This document shows, piece after piece, positions 14,391 to 25,112 of a stretch of 26,087 nucleotides of DNA. Both the position numbers and the translations under genes were made by a program. The notes under the pieces are model-generated. The model had not been told where the DNA came from. It did not search any database and saw only the letters and a list, made by a program, of their open reading frames with translations. Origin of the DNA: Pseudomonadota bacterium (lineage in GTDB: Bacteria > Pseudomonadota > Alphaproteobacteria > Caulobacterales > Caulobacteraceae); the NCBI GenBank assembly GCA_023433585.1, contig JAEZCL010000097.1, forward strand, positions 1-26,087, in the 5' to 3' direction. The stretch's first letter is position 1; each line of letters starts with the position of its first letter.

Positions 14391-15272
14391 ATGACGCATC
14401 CTGTCGCCAAAGCCCCCCGCATGGCCGTCAAGGCCGCCGTTCTGGCCGCCGTCGCCGCTCTGGGCCTGTCGGCCGCCGCCCCCGCCATGGCGGCGGGCGA
14501 GGCCAAGCATCCGCGCTCAGGCGACTTCAGCTTCGAGGGGCCCTTCGGCACCTTCGACCAGGGCCAGTTGCAGCGCGGCTACAAGGTCTATCGCGAGGTC
14601 TGCGCCGCCTGCCACGGCATGGACCTGCTGTCGTTCCGCCACCTGGGCCAGCAGGGCGGGCCGTTCTGGGATCCGCACGAGAGCAATCCGAACGAGAACC
14701 GCTTCGTGCGCGCCCTGGCCGCCGAGTTCGAGATCCCGGACATCGATTCCGAGACCGGCGAGGCGGTCTTCCGCCCCGGCACGCCCGCTGACGGCTTCCC
14801 CAACCCCTATCCGAACGCCACGGCCGCCGCCGCCGCCAACGGCGGCGCCTTCCCGCCGGACCTGTCGGTGATGGCCAAGGCCCGCCATGACGGCGCCAAC
14901 TACATCTATTCGCTGCTGTCCGGCTATGAAGAGGCGCCGGAGGGCCTGCGCATCGCGGCGGGGCAGTACTACAACCCCTACATGGCCGGCGACATGACGC
15001 CCTTCTGGGAAGGCGACCCGGAGCATGTGCCCTATGGCGGCTTCATCGCCATGCCGAATCCGCTGATGCCCGGCCAGGTGACTTTCGATGACGGCACCGA
15101 GGCCACGGTCGACCAGATGTCGCGCGACGTGGCCGCCTTCATCGCCTGGGCGTCCGACCCGCATGCGGTGGAACGCAAGCGCACGGGCATGGCTGTGTTC
15201 ATCTATCTGTTGCTGTTCGGGGGCCTGACCTACGCCAGCTATCGCCGCATCTGGCGAAACGTGGCGCACTGA
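14391..15272 (+). CDS. petC: Cytochrome c1 subunit of cytochrome bc1
   Basis: Cytochrome c1 accepts electrons from the Rieske protein and passes them to soluble or membrane cytochrome c. The 293-residue precursor has a signal peptide ending near PAMAAGEA (about residue 35). The heme attachment site is CAACH (71-75), the likely axial Met221 lies in IAMPNPLM, and a C-terminal membrane anchor spans about 268-285 with the basic end YRRIWRNVAH. The Sec signal and anchor place it on the periplasmic face. I chose ATG 14391, five bases after petB, with AAGAAGGG upstream; longer in-frame starts lie inside petB. A strong terminator follows. Confidence 0.96.
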   Translation: MTHPVAKAPRMAVKAAVLAAVAALGLSAAAPAMAAGEAKHPRSGDFSFEGPFGTFDQGQLQRGYKVYREVCAACHGMDLLSFRHLGQQGGPFWDPHESNPNENRFVRALAAEFEIPDIDSETGEAVFRPGTPADGFPNPYPNATAAAAANGGAFPPDLSVMAKARHDGANYIYSLLSGYEEAPEGLRIAAGQYYNPYMAGDMTPFWEGDPEHVPYGGFIAMPNPLMPGQVTFDDGTEATVDQMSRDVAAFIAWASDPHAVERKRTGMAVFIYLLLFGGLTYASYRRIWRNVAH

Positions 15273-15297
15273 GGTCACCCCATTCCAGAGCCTTCCG

Positions 15298-15328
15298 AAA
15301 CCCGCCGGGTCGCCCCGGCGGGTTTTTT
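15298..15328 (+). terminator. Intrinsic terminator of petABC
   Basis: A perfect 12-bp stem (AAACCCGCCGGG 15298-15309 with CCCGGCGGGTTT 15314-15325) closes a four-base loop and runs into six T residues (15323-15328). This is a textbook rho-independent terminator, 25 bases after the petC stop. Confidence 0.93.
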
Positions 15329-15388
15329 CGCGCTTGACGCCGGGGGCGTTCAGGTGCGTTGTGACGCCACAGATACCGGAGATATTTC

Positions 15389-15970
15389 ATGTTCCGTGCT
15401 GTTCTGACCGCCTCATTCCTGCTCATCGTCCCCGTCGCCACCGCTCCCGTGGCTGCCGCCCAGGCGCCGTCCTTGCCCGCCGGCACGCCCGAACAGCGCG
15501 CCGCCATGGACGCCCTGGACTTTCTTGACGGAGAATGGCGTGGCGAAGCCCGGGTCGGTCCCCAGGGGGCCATGACCCTTATCCAGACCGAACGGGTCGG
15601 CGACCTGCTGGGCGGTTCGGTTAAGCTGGTGGAGGGACGGGGCTACGGCCCGGACGGCGCGACGGTTTTCAACGCCCTGGGCGTGATCTCCTCGTCGCCC
15701 GAAGACGGCTATGCGTTCAGCACCTGGGCGTCCGGGATGAAGGCGGAGTATCCCATCACCGTCACGCAGAACGGCTTCAGCTGGAGCCATCCGGCCGGAC
15801 CGAACGGCTCCATGCACTATGCGGCGACCATCGAGGACGGCCGCTGGGTCCAGACCGGAGATTACAGGGCCGAGGGCCAGGCGCCCGTTCGCGTCATCGA
15901 AATGAACATGACGCGGATCGGCGACGGCGACTGGCCGGGGGCGGGCGCGATTCCGCCGATTTCGCCCTGA
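15389..15970 (+). CDS. Secreted protein of unknown function, lipocalin-like motif
   Basis: I do not recognise this 193-residue protein as a named gene. It has a clear Sec signal peptide (MFRAVLTASFLLIVPVATAP, cleavage near AAAQA, residue 26). The mature start contains FLDGEWRGEA (45-54), like the opening strand of lipocalin-like or DUF1579-type beta-barrels. The remainder alternates Gly/Trp-rich short strands, consistent with a small all-beta fold. There are no cysteines in the mature part. GGAG (15377-15380) lies eight bases before the ATG. Its TGA is immediately adjacent to the stop of the opposing dsbA-like gene with no spacing. Upstream is the petABC terminator, so it probably has its own promoter; TTGACG at 15334-15339 is a possible -35. 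Confidence 0.75.
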   Translation: MFRAVLTASFLLIVPVATAPVAAAQAPSLPAGTPEQRAAMDALDFLDGEWRGEARVGPQGAMTLIQTERVGDLLGGSVKLVEGRGYGPDGATVFNALGVISSSPEDGYAFSTWASGMKAEYPITVTQNGFSWSHPAGPNGSMHYAATIEDGRWVQTGDYRAEGQAPVRVIEMNMTRIGDGDWPGAGAIPPISP

Positions 15971-16759
15971 TTATCGGCTCCCGGCGATGGCCTCGGCCAC
16001 AGTTTGCGGATCGATGTCGGCCAGCGCCTGGCCGTTGACGATGAAGGTCGGCGTCCCCTGCAGGTTCATGGCGCGGGCCGTCTCGTATACGGCGCCCACA
16101 TGGGCGGAGACCTCGGCGGATTCCATCGCGGCGCGGGCGGCGGCCATGTCGAGGCCTGCAGCCTCAAGCACCCGGTTCACGCCCTCGGCGTCCAGCGCCG
16201 GTTCCGCCATCAGGGCCTGATGGATCTCCAGATACCGGCCCTGGGCGTGGGCGGCCAGGGCCGCCAGGGCGGCGTAGGTGGATGTCCGGTCGTCCGGCCG
16301 GTCCAGGATGGGCCACTCCTTGAACACGAAGCGCACGTCCGGATTGGTCCGGACAAGTTCGAGGAACTCGGGCGATACGGACTTGCAGCCGGGGCAGCGA
16401 TAATCGAAGAACTGGATCACCGTGACGGTCGCCTGGTCCGGCGTCGGGCCGACCGCCGGATCGCGCGGATCATGGGCGAGCAGGGAAGGGTCCGCCGCGA
16501 TGGCGGCGTTGATGGTCTCGGTTCCCGCCGCCTGCTGGCGGGTCTGGCGAGCCTGGAGCATCTCCTCCAGCACTTCTGGATGGTTCAGCAGATAGGCGCG
16601 CACCCGTCCGTCGAAATCTCCGCCCGTCAGCCAGGGCAGGGCGGAAATCCCCAGGGCCACGACCGACACGCCCAGCGCCGCCAGACCCAGGCGGGGGTCC
16701 CGGGTCCAGCCGGAACGCCCGGCCGGGCGCTCGCCGGGGGTCTTGGCGTCGTCACTCAT
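15971..16759 (-). CDS. Membrane-anchored DsbA-family thioredoxin-fold oxidoreductase
   Basis: A 262-residue periplasmic-facing disulfide oxidoreductase. Residues 23-45 form an uncleaved membrane anchor after a short cytoplasmic basic stretch. A helical segment with the FDGRVRAYLLNHPEVLEEM pattern (49-67) is typical of Com1/BdbD-type proteins. The thioredoxin fold has FFDYRCPGCK with active Cys122 and Cys125, and the cis-proline loop GTPTF (Pro237). A CPGC centre suggests an oxidase or isomerase role in disulfide formation, but which is not visible. The ATG has GAGGAG six bases upstream. It lies 17 bases after the M48 protease gene on the same strand, so the two probably form an operon for envelope protein quality control. 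Confidence 0.88.
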   Translation of the reverse strand: MSDDAKTPGERPAGRSGWTRDPRLGLAALGVSVVALGISALPWLTGGDFDGRVRAYLLNHPEVLEEMLQARQTRQQAAGTETINAAIAADPSLLAHDPRDPAVGPTPDQATVTVIQFFDYRCPGCKSVSPEFLELVRTNPDVRFVFKEWPILDRPDDRTSTYAALAALAAHAQGRYLEIHQALMAEPALDAEGVNRVLEAAGLDMAAARAAMESAEVSAHVGAVYETARAMNLQGTPTFIVNGQALADIDPQTVAEAIAGSR

Positions 16760-16776
16760 GAAAGCTCCTCAAGGCG

Positions 16777-18225
16777 TCAGTGCGGGCGGCTCGGGCCGTG
16801 GGACAGGCGCTGTGCGGCGCCCCCGTCGAACAGGGAACGGGGCCGCTCTCTCTGGCGGCGATCCAGCGCCTCCAGATCCTCAGGCGTGGCGCCGGAGGCC
16901 AGCACGATGTCCACCGCGCGGCGCCATTCGATGGTGCCGGGGTCCAGCATGTCGCGGGCGCGCAGGGCGAACTGGGTCGCCTGCTGGCGCTGGCCCACCG
17001 CATAGTGGAACTCGGCCGAGGCCAGGCGCGCCTCGCCGTCCATGTTCAGGGTTCCGTAGGCTTGGGACATCAGGCGCCAGGCCATGGGATTGTTCGGTTC
17101 GTCGATGGTGGCCCGGCGCAACTCGGTGATGGCGTCGGGCAGGACCGCTTCGTCGTTGGTCTCGATCAGGGCGTGGGCCAGGTTGATGCGCAGCAGCGGC
17201 GCGTCATGGGGCATCAGCTCGACCGCGCGCCGGTGTGCGGGCACGGCGTCGGCGGGCGACCCGGCCTCGAACAGAATCTGGCCCTTGAGCTCCCAGTAGT
17301 AGGGATTTTCCAGATCCTCGGCGATCAGCTCGTCCACCGCGTCCACGGCGCGCTGGGTCTGGCCCTGGCGGTACCAGGCGATGGCGCGGGCGTAGCGCGC
17401 GGGCAGGGAGGCGTCGCTTTCGCGGTAAGTGCGCAGCACCTGGTTCGGCGGGTTCAGGAAGGCGTCGATCTTGGCCAGCATCAGGGCGTGCTGGGCGATC
17501 CAGTCCTCGCGTTCGGGCACGTCGTGGTTCGCCATGGCGGCCACCGGACGGCGCAGGTTCTCGATGCGCTGGGACGACAGGGGGTGGCTGCGGAAATAGG
17601 GGTAGCGGCGCTGGTCCGAGAACACTTCCTGGGCGCGGAATTCCTCGAAGAACTCGATCAGGCCGCGCGCCGACAGGCCGGCGCGGTCCAGGGCCTGAGC
17701 GCCGGTCAGGTCGGCCTCGCCCTCCTGGCTCTGCATGTATTGCAGCGCGCCGATGGTGCCGAAATAGCCCGAACTGCCCAGCAGCGCCGCGCCCGCGTCC
17801 GGCGCGCCCGCCGCGATGGCCAGGGCGCCCAGGGCCATGGACACCAGGAACGGCTGCATGCCCGCGTTCTGAGCCCCGTCGCGCAGGGTGTGGCGGTTCT
17901 TGATGTGCCCCGCCTCGTGCGCGATCACGCCCAGCAGCTGGCCGGGATTGTCGGTCTCGAGGATCAGGCCGGTGTGAAAGCCCATGATCTGCCCGCGCGT
18001 GGCGAAGGCGTTCAGGGTCGGATCGTTGATGAGCAGGATGGTGACGTCGTCCGGCACCAGGCCCATGGCCTCCAGCACCGGGTCGGACCACTCGCGGATG
18101 ATGGCCTCGACCTCGGTGTCGCGGATGATGGACTGAGCCTCGGCGGGCGCGGGACCGCTGAAGAATCCCGCCGCCAGGGCGGTCGCGGCGGCGACACCGG
18201 TCAGGACACGACGGGGCCAGGCCAT
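16777..18225 (-). CDS. BepA-like M48 family periplasmic metalloprotease with TPR tail
   Basis: A 482-residue zinc metalloprotease resembling BepA/YfgC, which assists outer-membrane protein assembly and degrades stalled substrates. A signal peptide ends at about residue 30 (PAEAQS). The zinc site is HEAGH (103-107) with third ligand Glu168 in QEGEAD, and the FRSHPLSSQRIENLR segment (211-225) is characteristic. A hydrophobic stretch (about 125-150) lies between. The C-terminal half (about 280-450) contains helical repeats of TPR type. I chose the ATG at 18223-18225, with GAGGAG six to seven bases upstream; a start at 18264 would add 13 residues ahead of the signal peptide. The dsbA-like gene follows 17 bases later. 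Confidence 0.9.
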   Translation of the reverse strand: MAWPRRVLTGVAAATALAAGFFSGPAPAEAQSIIRDTEVEAIIREWSDPVLEAMGLVPDDVTILLINDPTLNAFATRGQIMGFHTGLILETDNPGQLLGVIAHEAGHIKNRHTLRDGAQNAGMQPFLVSMALGALAIAAGAPDAGAALLGSSGYFGTIGALQYMQSQEGEADLTGAQALDRAGLSARGLIEFFEEFRAQEVFSDQRRYPYFRSHPLSSQRIENLRRPVAAMANHDVPEREDWIAQHALMLAKIDAFLNPPNQVLRTYRESDASLPARYARAIAWYRQGQTQRAVDAVDELIAEDLENPYYWELKGQILFEAGSPADAVPAHRRAVELMPHDAPLLRINLAHALIETNDEAVLPDAITELRRATIDEPNNPMAWRLMSQAYGTLNMDGEARLASAEFHYAVGQRQQATQFALRARDMLDPGTIEWRRAVDIVLASGATPEDLEALDRRQRERPRSLFDGGAAQRLSHGPSRPH

Positions 18226-18287
18226 ATTGGAACTCCTCGAGTGACGCCCGCCCCTCGCTTTCACACGCTCAATCTAGACCAATTTCG

Positions 18288-18310
18288 CCTCAGGTCGAAT
18301 CGACCTGAGG
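18288..18310. repeat. 23-bp dyad between rne and the M48 gene
   Basis: CCTCAGGTCGA (18288-18298) and TCGACCTGAGG (18300-18310) are perfect inverted copies around a single base. The dyad lies 22 bases after the rne stop and upstream of the M48 gene on the same strand. On the minus strand it is followed by CGAAATTGG, with no T-run, so it is either an atypical transcript end for rne or an operator for the M48/dsbA pair. Confidence 0.6.
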
Positions 18311-18332
18311 CCAGGGAAGCGGTTCCGCGTCA

Positions 18333-20849
18333 TCAGCGGCGCCACCACCCCCGTTTGGGCTTGGCGGGCGGGGCCGAGATCTGCGCCGGGTCGGCCTCGA
18401 TGATGGCGGCCAGGTCCGCTTCGGGCGCCGGGGAGGATTCAGCCTCGACCAGGGCCGGCTGAGGCTCGGGTTCGACGGGCGGCTCCGGAGCGGGTTCCGT
18501 TTCGATCACCGGGGATTCGGTCTCGGGAGCCGTCGGGGCCTCCGTTTCGGGCGTGGGGGCCTCGGCTTCGGTCGGCGCGGCCTCGACCGCGACCTCGGCT
18601 TCCGCCTCGGTCTTGGGCTTGCGGCGGACGCGGCGCCGCTTGGGCGCCTCGGCGGCGGGTTCTTCGGAGATCACCTGGACCGCCGCCGCCTCGGGCGTCG
18701 GTTCGGGCGTCACGGCTTCGTCCGAAGTCTCAGCCTCGACCTTCTGATCGCGGGAGACCGGAGACTGGGCGGGCTTTTCCATGCGCTCGGCCGGTTCCGG
18801 CCGCCCGTTCTCCGGCGCCGGATCCAGCGGGTTGAACCACACATAGGGATCGTTCAGCGACGGCGTGCGGCCGCGCACCCAGGTGTAGGCGTCGCGTTCG
18901 CCGTCCTCGCGCATCCGGCGTCCGCCGCGACGGCCGCGACGGCGGCGACGGGCGCCCTCGCTGTCGGAATCATCGTGGCCGGAGAGGGCGGAATCGTCGT
19001 CGGGGCGGGCCTCGTCCTCGCCGCTTCGGCCGCCGCGACGGCGACGACGGCGACGACGGCCGCGACCTTCGGTTTCATCCTCATCAGACCGCGCGTCGGT
19101 TTCGTCCTGGGACGCCTCGTCGAGCGTGCTGACGTCGCCTTCGTCCTCATCCTCGTCTTCGTCCTCCGCCTCGTCCTCGAAGGCGGAATCGTCGAAATCA
19201 TCGGCCGGGGCGGGCGGAAGCTGATCGGCGGCCAGCGGCTCGAACGCCTCGTCCACGCTGGTGCGTTCGATGACGTGTTCGCTCTGGGCCAGGCTGTCGT
19301 CCACGATCACGGTGACGAACAGGCCGCGCCGCTCCTCCAGCCGGCGCAGATAGTCGCGCTTGTGATTGAGGATGTAGAGGGCCACCGCCGTGCACAGGCG
19401 CAGGTTGACGGTTCCGGCGCCGCCCTTGCCCGCCTCGATGTCCACGACGCGCAGCGCCATGAGGGCGGCGGACTCCACCGAGCGGATGCGTCCGGCGCCC
19501 TGACAGTGCGGGCAAACCTCGGTGGCGCCTTCCAGCACCCCGATGCGGCGACGCTGGCGGCTGATCTCCATCAGGCCGAAGACCGAGATCTTGCCCATCT
19601 GGATGCGGGCCCGATCGGTGGCGAGGGCGTCCTTGACGGCCTTTTCCACCGCGCGGTTGTTCTTGGCCTCGTCCATGTCGATGAAATCGATGACGATCAG
19701 CCCGGCCAGGTCGCGCAGGCGCAACTGGCGCGCCGCTTCCACGGCGGCTTCCATATTGGTCTTGAACGCCGTCTGCTCGACGTTGCGCTCCTTGGTGGCG
19801 CGGCCCGAGTTGACGTCGATGGCCACCAGGGCTTCGGTCTGGTTGATGACCAGGTATCCGCCGGACTTCAGCGGCACCACCGGCTGGTGGATCTGGTGCA
19901 GGATGTCCTCGATGCCGTGGGCGGCGAACAGGGGCCGCGAGCCGCGATACAGATGAACCTTCTTGGCCTGGGACGGCATCAGCACGCGCATGAAGTCCCG
20001 CGCCTCGCGCCAGCCTTCCTCGCCCTCGACCTGGATGCCGTCGAAATCCTTGTCGAACATGTCGCGCACGGCGCGGCGGACCAGGTTCTCCTCCTCGTAG
20101 ATCAGCGAGGGGGCGTTGGAGCTCAGCGTCGTCTCGCGGATCGTCTCCCACAGGCGCAGCAGATATTCATAGTCGCGCTTGATCTCGGCCTTGGTGCGCT
20201 TGGCGCCGGCGGTGCGGATAATCAGGCCCATGCCCTTGGGCACGTCCAGGGCGGCGGCCGCGGCCTTCAGACGCTTGCGGTCGGTGGCCTGGGTGATCTT
20301 GCGGCTGATGCCGCCGCCCTTGCCGGTGTTGGGCATGAGCACGCAGTAGCGGCCCGCCAGGGACAGCCAGGTGGTCAGGGCCGCGCCCTTGGCCCCGCGC
20401 TCGTCCTTGACCACCTGCACCAGCAGGATCTGGCGGCGCTTGATGACGTCCTGAATCTTGTAGCGCCGCATCAGGCGGCGCTTCAGGCGCTCTTCCTCGG
20501 CCGGGCCGCTGTCGGAATCATCGTCAGAGGCGCTTTCGCGCTCCAGCGGCTCGTCACCGTTCTCGTCGTCCGTCTCGGCCATGATGGCTTCACGGTCGGC
20601 GACCGGGATCTGGTAATAATCCGGATGAATCTCGTTGAAGGCCAGGAAGCCGTGGCGGTTGCCGCCGTATTCCACGAAGGCCGCCTGAAGGCTGGGCTCT
20701 ACGCGGGTGACCTTGGCCAGATAGATATTGCCGCGCAGTTGGCGCCGCGCCTTGGATTCAAAATCAAATTCCTCGACCTGGCGGCCGTCCACGATGGCGA
20801 CGCGCGTTTCTTCCGCGTGCGCCGCATCGATCAGCATTGTCTTCGACAT
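18333..20849 (-). CDS. rne: Ribonuclease E, degradosome scaffold
   Basis: RNase E makes the initiating cuts in mRNA decay and rRNA/tRNA processing and scaffolds the degradosome. The 838-residue protein has an S1 domain (about 35-150) interrupted by an acidic insert (about 93-120), as in other alphaproteobacteria. The RNase core carries catalytic Asp345 (AIDVNSG) and Asp388 (VIDFIDM), and the zinc-link is CPHC (446-449). The tail is disordered: an Asp/Glu run (about 552-571), two Arg-rich RNA-binding blocks (596-608 and 634-646), the island YTWVRGRTPSLNDPYVWFNP (655-674), then a Glu/Pro/Ala-rich stretch. The last residues, KRGWWRR, contain the GWW motif (834-836) that binds PNPase in Caulobacter. 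It diverges from the amidase over a 446-bp spacer. Confidence 0.95.
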   Translation of the reverse strand: MSKTMLIDAAHAEETRVAIVDGRQVEEFDFESKARRQLRGNIYLAKVTRVEPSLQAAFVEYGGNRHGFLAFNEIHPDYYQIPVADREAIMAETDDENGDEPLERESASDDDSDSGPAEEERLKRRLMRRYKIQDVIKRRQILLVQVVKDERGAKGAALTTWLSLAGRYCVLMPNTGKGGGISRKITQATDRKRLKAAAAALDVPKGMGLIIRTAGAKRTKAEIKRDYEYLLRLWETIRETTLSSNAPSLIYEEENLVRRAVRDMFDKDFDGIQVEGEEGWREARDFMRVLMPSQAKKVHLYRGSRPLFAAHGIEDILHQIHQPVVPLKSGGYLVINQTEALVAIDVNSGRATKERNVEQTAFKTNMEAAVEAARQLRLRDLAGLIVIDFIDMDEAKNNRAVEKAVKDALATDRARIQMGKISVFGLMEISRQRRRIGVLEGATEVCPHCQGAGRIRSVESAALMALRVVDIEAGKGGAGTVNLRLCTAVALYILNHKRDYLRRLEERRGLFVTVIVDDSLAQSEHVIERTSVDEAFEPLAADQLPPAPADDFDDSAFEDEAEDEDEDEDEGDVSTLDEASQDETDARSDEDETEGRGRRRRRRRRGGRSGEDEARPDDDSALSGHDDSDSEGARRRRRGRRGGRRMREDGERDAYTWVRGRTPSLNDPYVWFNPLDPAPENGRPEPAERMEKPAQSPVSRDQKVEAETSDEAVTPEPTPEAAAVQVISEEPAAEAPKRRRVRRKPKTEAEAEVAVEAAPTEAEAPTPETEAPTAPETESPVIETEPAPEPPVEPEPQPALVEAESSPAPEADLAAIIEADPAQISAPPAKPKRGWWRR

Positions 20850-21188
20850 TAAGGGAGTCTCCAGGGCGCGCCGGTCCCCGGCCTTCGATCAGGAAGGCGC
20901 GAGCGGCTCGCCGGTATGGTGTGAGGGGCCGGGTCCCCGACTCCATCCGCTCGCCGAAGGCGAACGCCGAACGGACCGAGGCGCGCGAGGCGCCGAAGCC
21001 GGCTTCAGGTTGGATGGAGGCGAAAGGCGTAAGGCCCATGGTTTGTGTCTGTTCCTGAAACCATGACGCGCGCGAACCGCGCATGACGGCCTCTGGCTGG
21101 GCGAGTCGCCCGGAAAAACCGGAAAACCCGTCTGATAAGGCGGATTGGGGATCGTCCGCACACCTTCGCGGCCGACGATCACGCCCAT

Positions 21189-21217
21189 AGCATAGTGATG
21201 CGAGAGCGGAATGGAAA
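21189..21217 (-). promoter_or_regulatory. Possible rne promoter
   Basis: On the minus strand TTTCCA (complement of 21212-21217) and TATGCT (complement of 21189-21194) are separated by 17 bases, an acceptable housekeeping promoter. It would give a leader of roughly 330 bases. The match to consensus is moderate only. Confidence 0.3.
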
Positions 21218-21236
21218 GCGGTTCGCGCTTAACATG

Positions 21237-21261
21237 TTGCTCACCACGATGTGGCATGATC
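21237..21261 (+). promoter_or_regulatory. Possible amidase promoter
   Basis: TTGCTCA (21237-21243) and GCATGATC (21254-21261) lie ten bases apart and partly match the short-spacer Caulobacter promoter form. Transcription would start about 30 bases before the amidase ATG. The evidence is weak and mostly positional. Confidence 0.25.
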
Positions 21262-21295
21262 CGCCGAAAAGCTTTCCTTGGCGGGTGTTTCGCGC

Positions 21296-22540
21296 ATGTC
21301 GCGTTCGATTGAGACAGGTTCGACCGTTCCGGGGCGCGATCTTCGTCGCGGCCTGATGATTCTGGCCGCCGCCGTGGTGTTCGCCGTCGCCGCCCTGGCG
21401 GCCGGAGCGGGTCTGGCGCTGGGCGCCCAAGGGGACGTGCTGCGCGTCCGTTTCGGCGGCGACGCGGAACGGACCCGCATCGTCGTGGACATGGAGCGCA
21501 CCGCGCGAGGCCGGATTCAGGAGTCGGGCGAACAGGGCCGCGTGGTTCTGAGCCTGTCCGGCGTTTCGGCCGGTCAGGGCGCTTCCGGCCGGGGGCTGGG
21601 CCTGGTGCGGGCCTATGAGATGCGCGGCGCGGGCGCGGGGGCCGAACTGCGGCTGGACCTGGCGGGCGGCGCCGAGGTGGAGCGCCGCTTCCTGCTGCCG
21701 CCGGGCGACGGGGTGGCCCACTATCGTTATGTCATCGACCTGAAGGCGACGGACGCCGCAGCCGCGACCCGCGCCGAGCGCAATCCGCCGCGTCAGACCG
21801 TCGCCGCGCCCCAAACACGGCGCGAACGGCCCCTGATCGTCATCGACGCCGGGCACGGCGGCCATGATCCGGGCACCCTGGGCGGACGGGTGAACGAAAG
21901 CGCCGTGACCCTTCAGGCGGCGCGGGCGCTGAAGGACGAGCTGGAGCGCATCGGCGGCTATCGCGTCATGCTGACCCGTGCCGCCGACGTCTATGTCACC
22001 CGCCCGCGCCGCGTGGCCATGGCGCGCGAAGCCGGGGCGGACCTGTTCATCTCGCTGCACGCCGACTTCGGGGCGGATCAGACCACGCGCGGGGCCAGCA
22101 TCTACACCCTGTCCGAACAGGGGGCGACGCGGGCCGTGCGTCAGGTGACCCGCCAGGACGACTGGCACGCCGATCTGCGCCTGCCCGGCCGGGATCCGTC
22201 GGTGGACCGCATCCTGCTGGACATGACCCAGCGCGTCACCCAGAACCGCTCGGCCCAGGCGGCGCGCATCCTGCTGACCCATCTGGAGGCGTCGGGCCAT
22301 CCGATGCTGAACCGCAGCCACCGGGACGCCAATTTCGAGGTGCTGCTGGCGCCGGACGTGCCGGCCCTGCTGCTGGAGATGGGCTTCATGACCAATCCGG
22401 ACGACGAGCAGCTTCTGACCGACGAACGCGGCCGCACCCGTCTGATGCGCGCGGTGGCCCAGGGCATCGACCGCTATTTCGCCCAGCCCCGCAACGGACT
22501 GGTGGTCGCCGCAACCGGTCAGGCGGGCGGCGGCCGCTGA
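21296..22540 (+). CDS. N-acetylmuramoyl-L-alanine amidase (AmiC type)
   Basis: A 414-residue zinc amidase that removes peptide stems from peptidoglycan, typically during cell separation. A membrane or signal segment (about 20-43) is followed by an AMIN-like beta domain (about 47-150), which usually directs the enzyme to the septum. After a linker comes the Amidase_3 domain (about 179-405). Zinc ligands are His187 (DAGHGGHDPG), Glu201 (NESAVTL) and His255 (SLHAD), with catalytic Glu361 in LLLEMGF. The ATG at 21296 is preferred; a TTG at 21278 would add six residues. The ribosome site is poor. Gene order rne-amidase-PBP1A-prfB is common in alphaproteobacteria and supports a joint role in wall turnover. 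No autoinhibitory helix was examined in detail. Confidence 0.92.
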   Translation: MSRSIETGSTVPGRDLRRGLMILAAAVVFAVAALAAGAGLALGAQGDVLRVRFGGDAERTRIVVDMERTARGRIQESGEQGRVVLSLSGVSAGQGASGRGLGLVRAYEMRGAGAGAELRLDLAGGAEVERRFLLPPGDGVAHYRYVIDLKATDAAAATRAERNPPRQTVAAPQTRRERPLIVIDAGHGGHDPGTLGGRVNESAVTLQAARALKDELERIGGYRVMLTRAADVYVTRPRRVAMAREAGADLFISLHADFGADQTTRGASIYTLSEQGATRAVRQVTRQDDWHADLRLPGRDPSVDRILLDMTQRVTQNRSAQAARILLTHLEASGHPMLNRSHRDANFEVLLAPDVPALLLEMGFMTNPDDEQLLTDERGRTRLMRAVAQGIDRYFAQPRNGLVVAATGQAGGGR

Positions 22541-22626
22541 GCCGTACAGAAGACGGATCCCTACTGGCGCATGGCCGGGACGCGGGTTAATACCGGCCGG
22601 ATGGGGCGCGATTTGCGGAGTTGCGG

Positions 22627-25041
<2,415 letters not shown>

Positions 25042-25079
25042 CCGACTAGATCACCTTTCCGCCGCCGCTCGAATCCTTC

Positions 25080-25095
25080 GGGCGCGCGCCCTTTT
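25080..25095 (+). terminator. Weak hairpin plus T-run between mrcA and prfB
   Basis: The 12-bp palindrome GGGCGCGCGCCC (25080-25091) can form only a four-base stem with a GCGC loop and is followed by TTTT (25092-25095). It is a poor intrinsic terminator at best and lies 17 bases before the prfB start. Confidence 0.25.
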
Positions 25096-25112
25096 CGCTC
25101 GGGAGAGATGCG

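Larger units (their letters stand above)
20850..21295. other. Long rne/amidase divergent spacer with structured rne leader
   Basis: There is no gene in these 446 bases. On the rne side the sequence is rich in hairpins: TCGCC/GGCGA (20951-20963), GGCGC/GCGCC (20980-20994), the palindrome GAAGCCGGCTTC (20995-21006), and CATGGTTT/AAACCATG (21037-21065) with a 13-base loop. A long folded leader fits the known autoregulation of rne, in which RNase E cuts its own 5' untranslated region (documented in E. coli; inferred here). The rne ribosome site is GGAG (complement of 20859-20862), nine bases before the ATG. Confidence 0.5.

Noticed and set aside
16780..18462. Plus-strand open frame of 560 codons opposite the M48 gene
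   Set aside because: Same reasoning: rne and the M48 gene are fully supported on the other strand, and this frame crosses both ends of the M48 gene.
18975..20852. Plus-strand open frame of 625 codons opposite rne
   Set aside because: It is an antisense shadow of a well-supported gene in high-GC DNA. It has no domain, ribosome site or family resemblance, and is rich in Gly/Ala/His/Asp repeats typical of such shadows.
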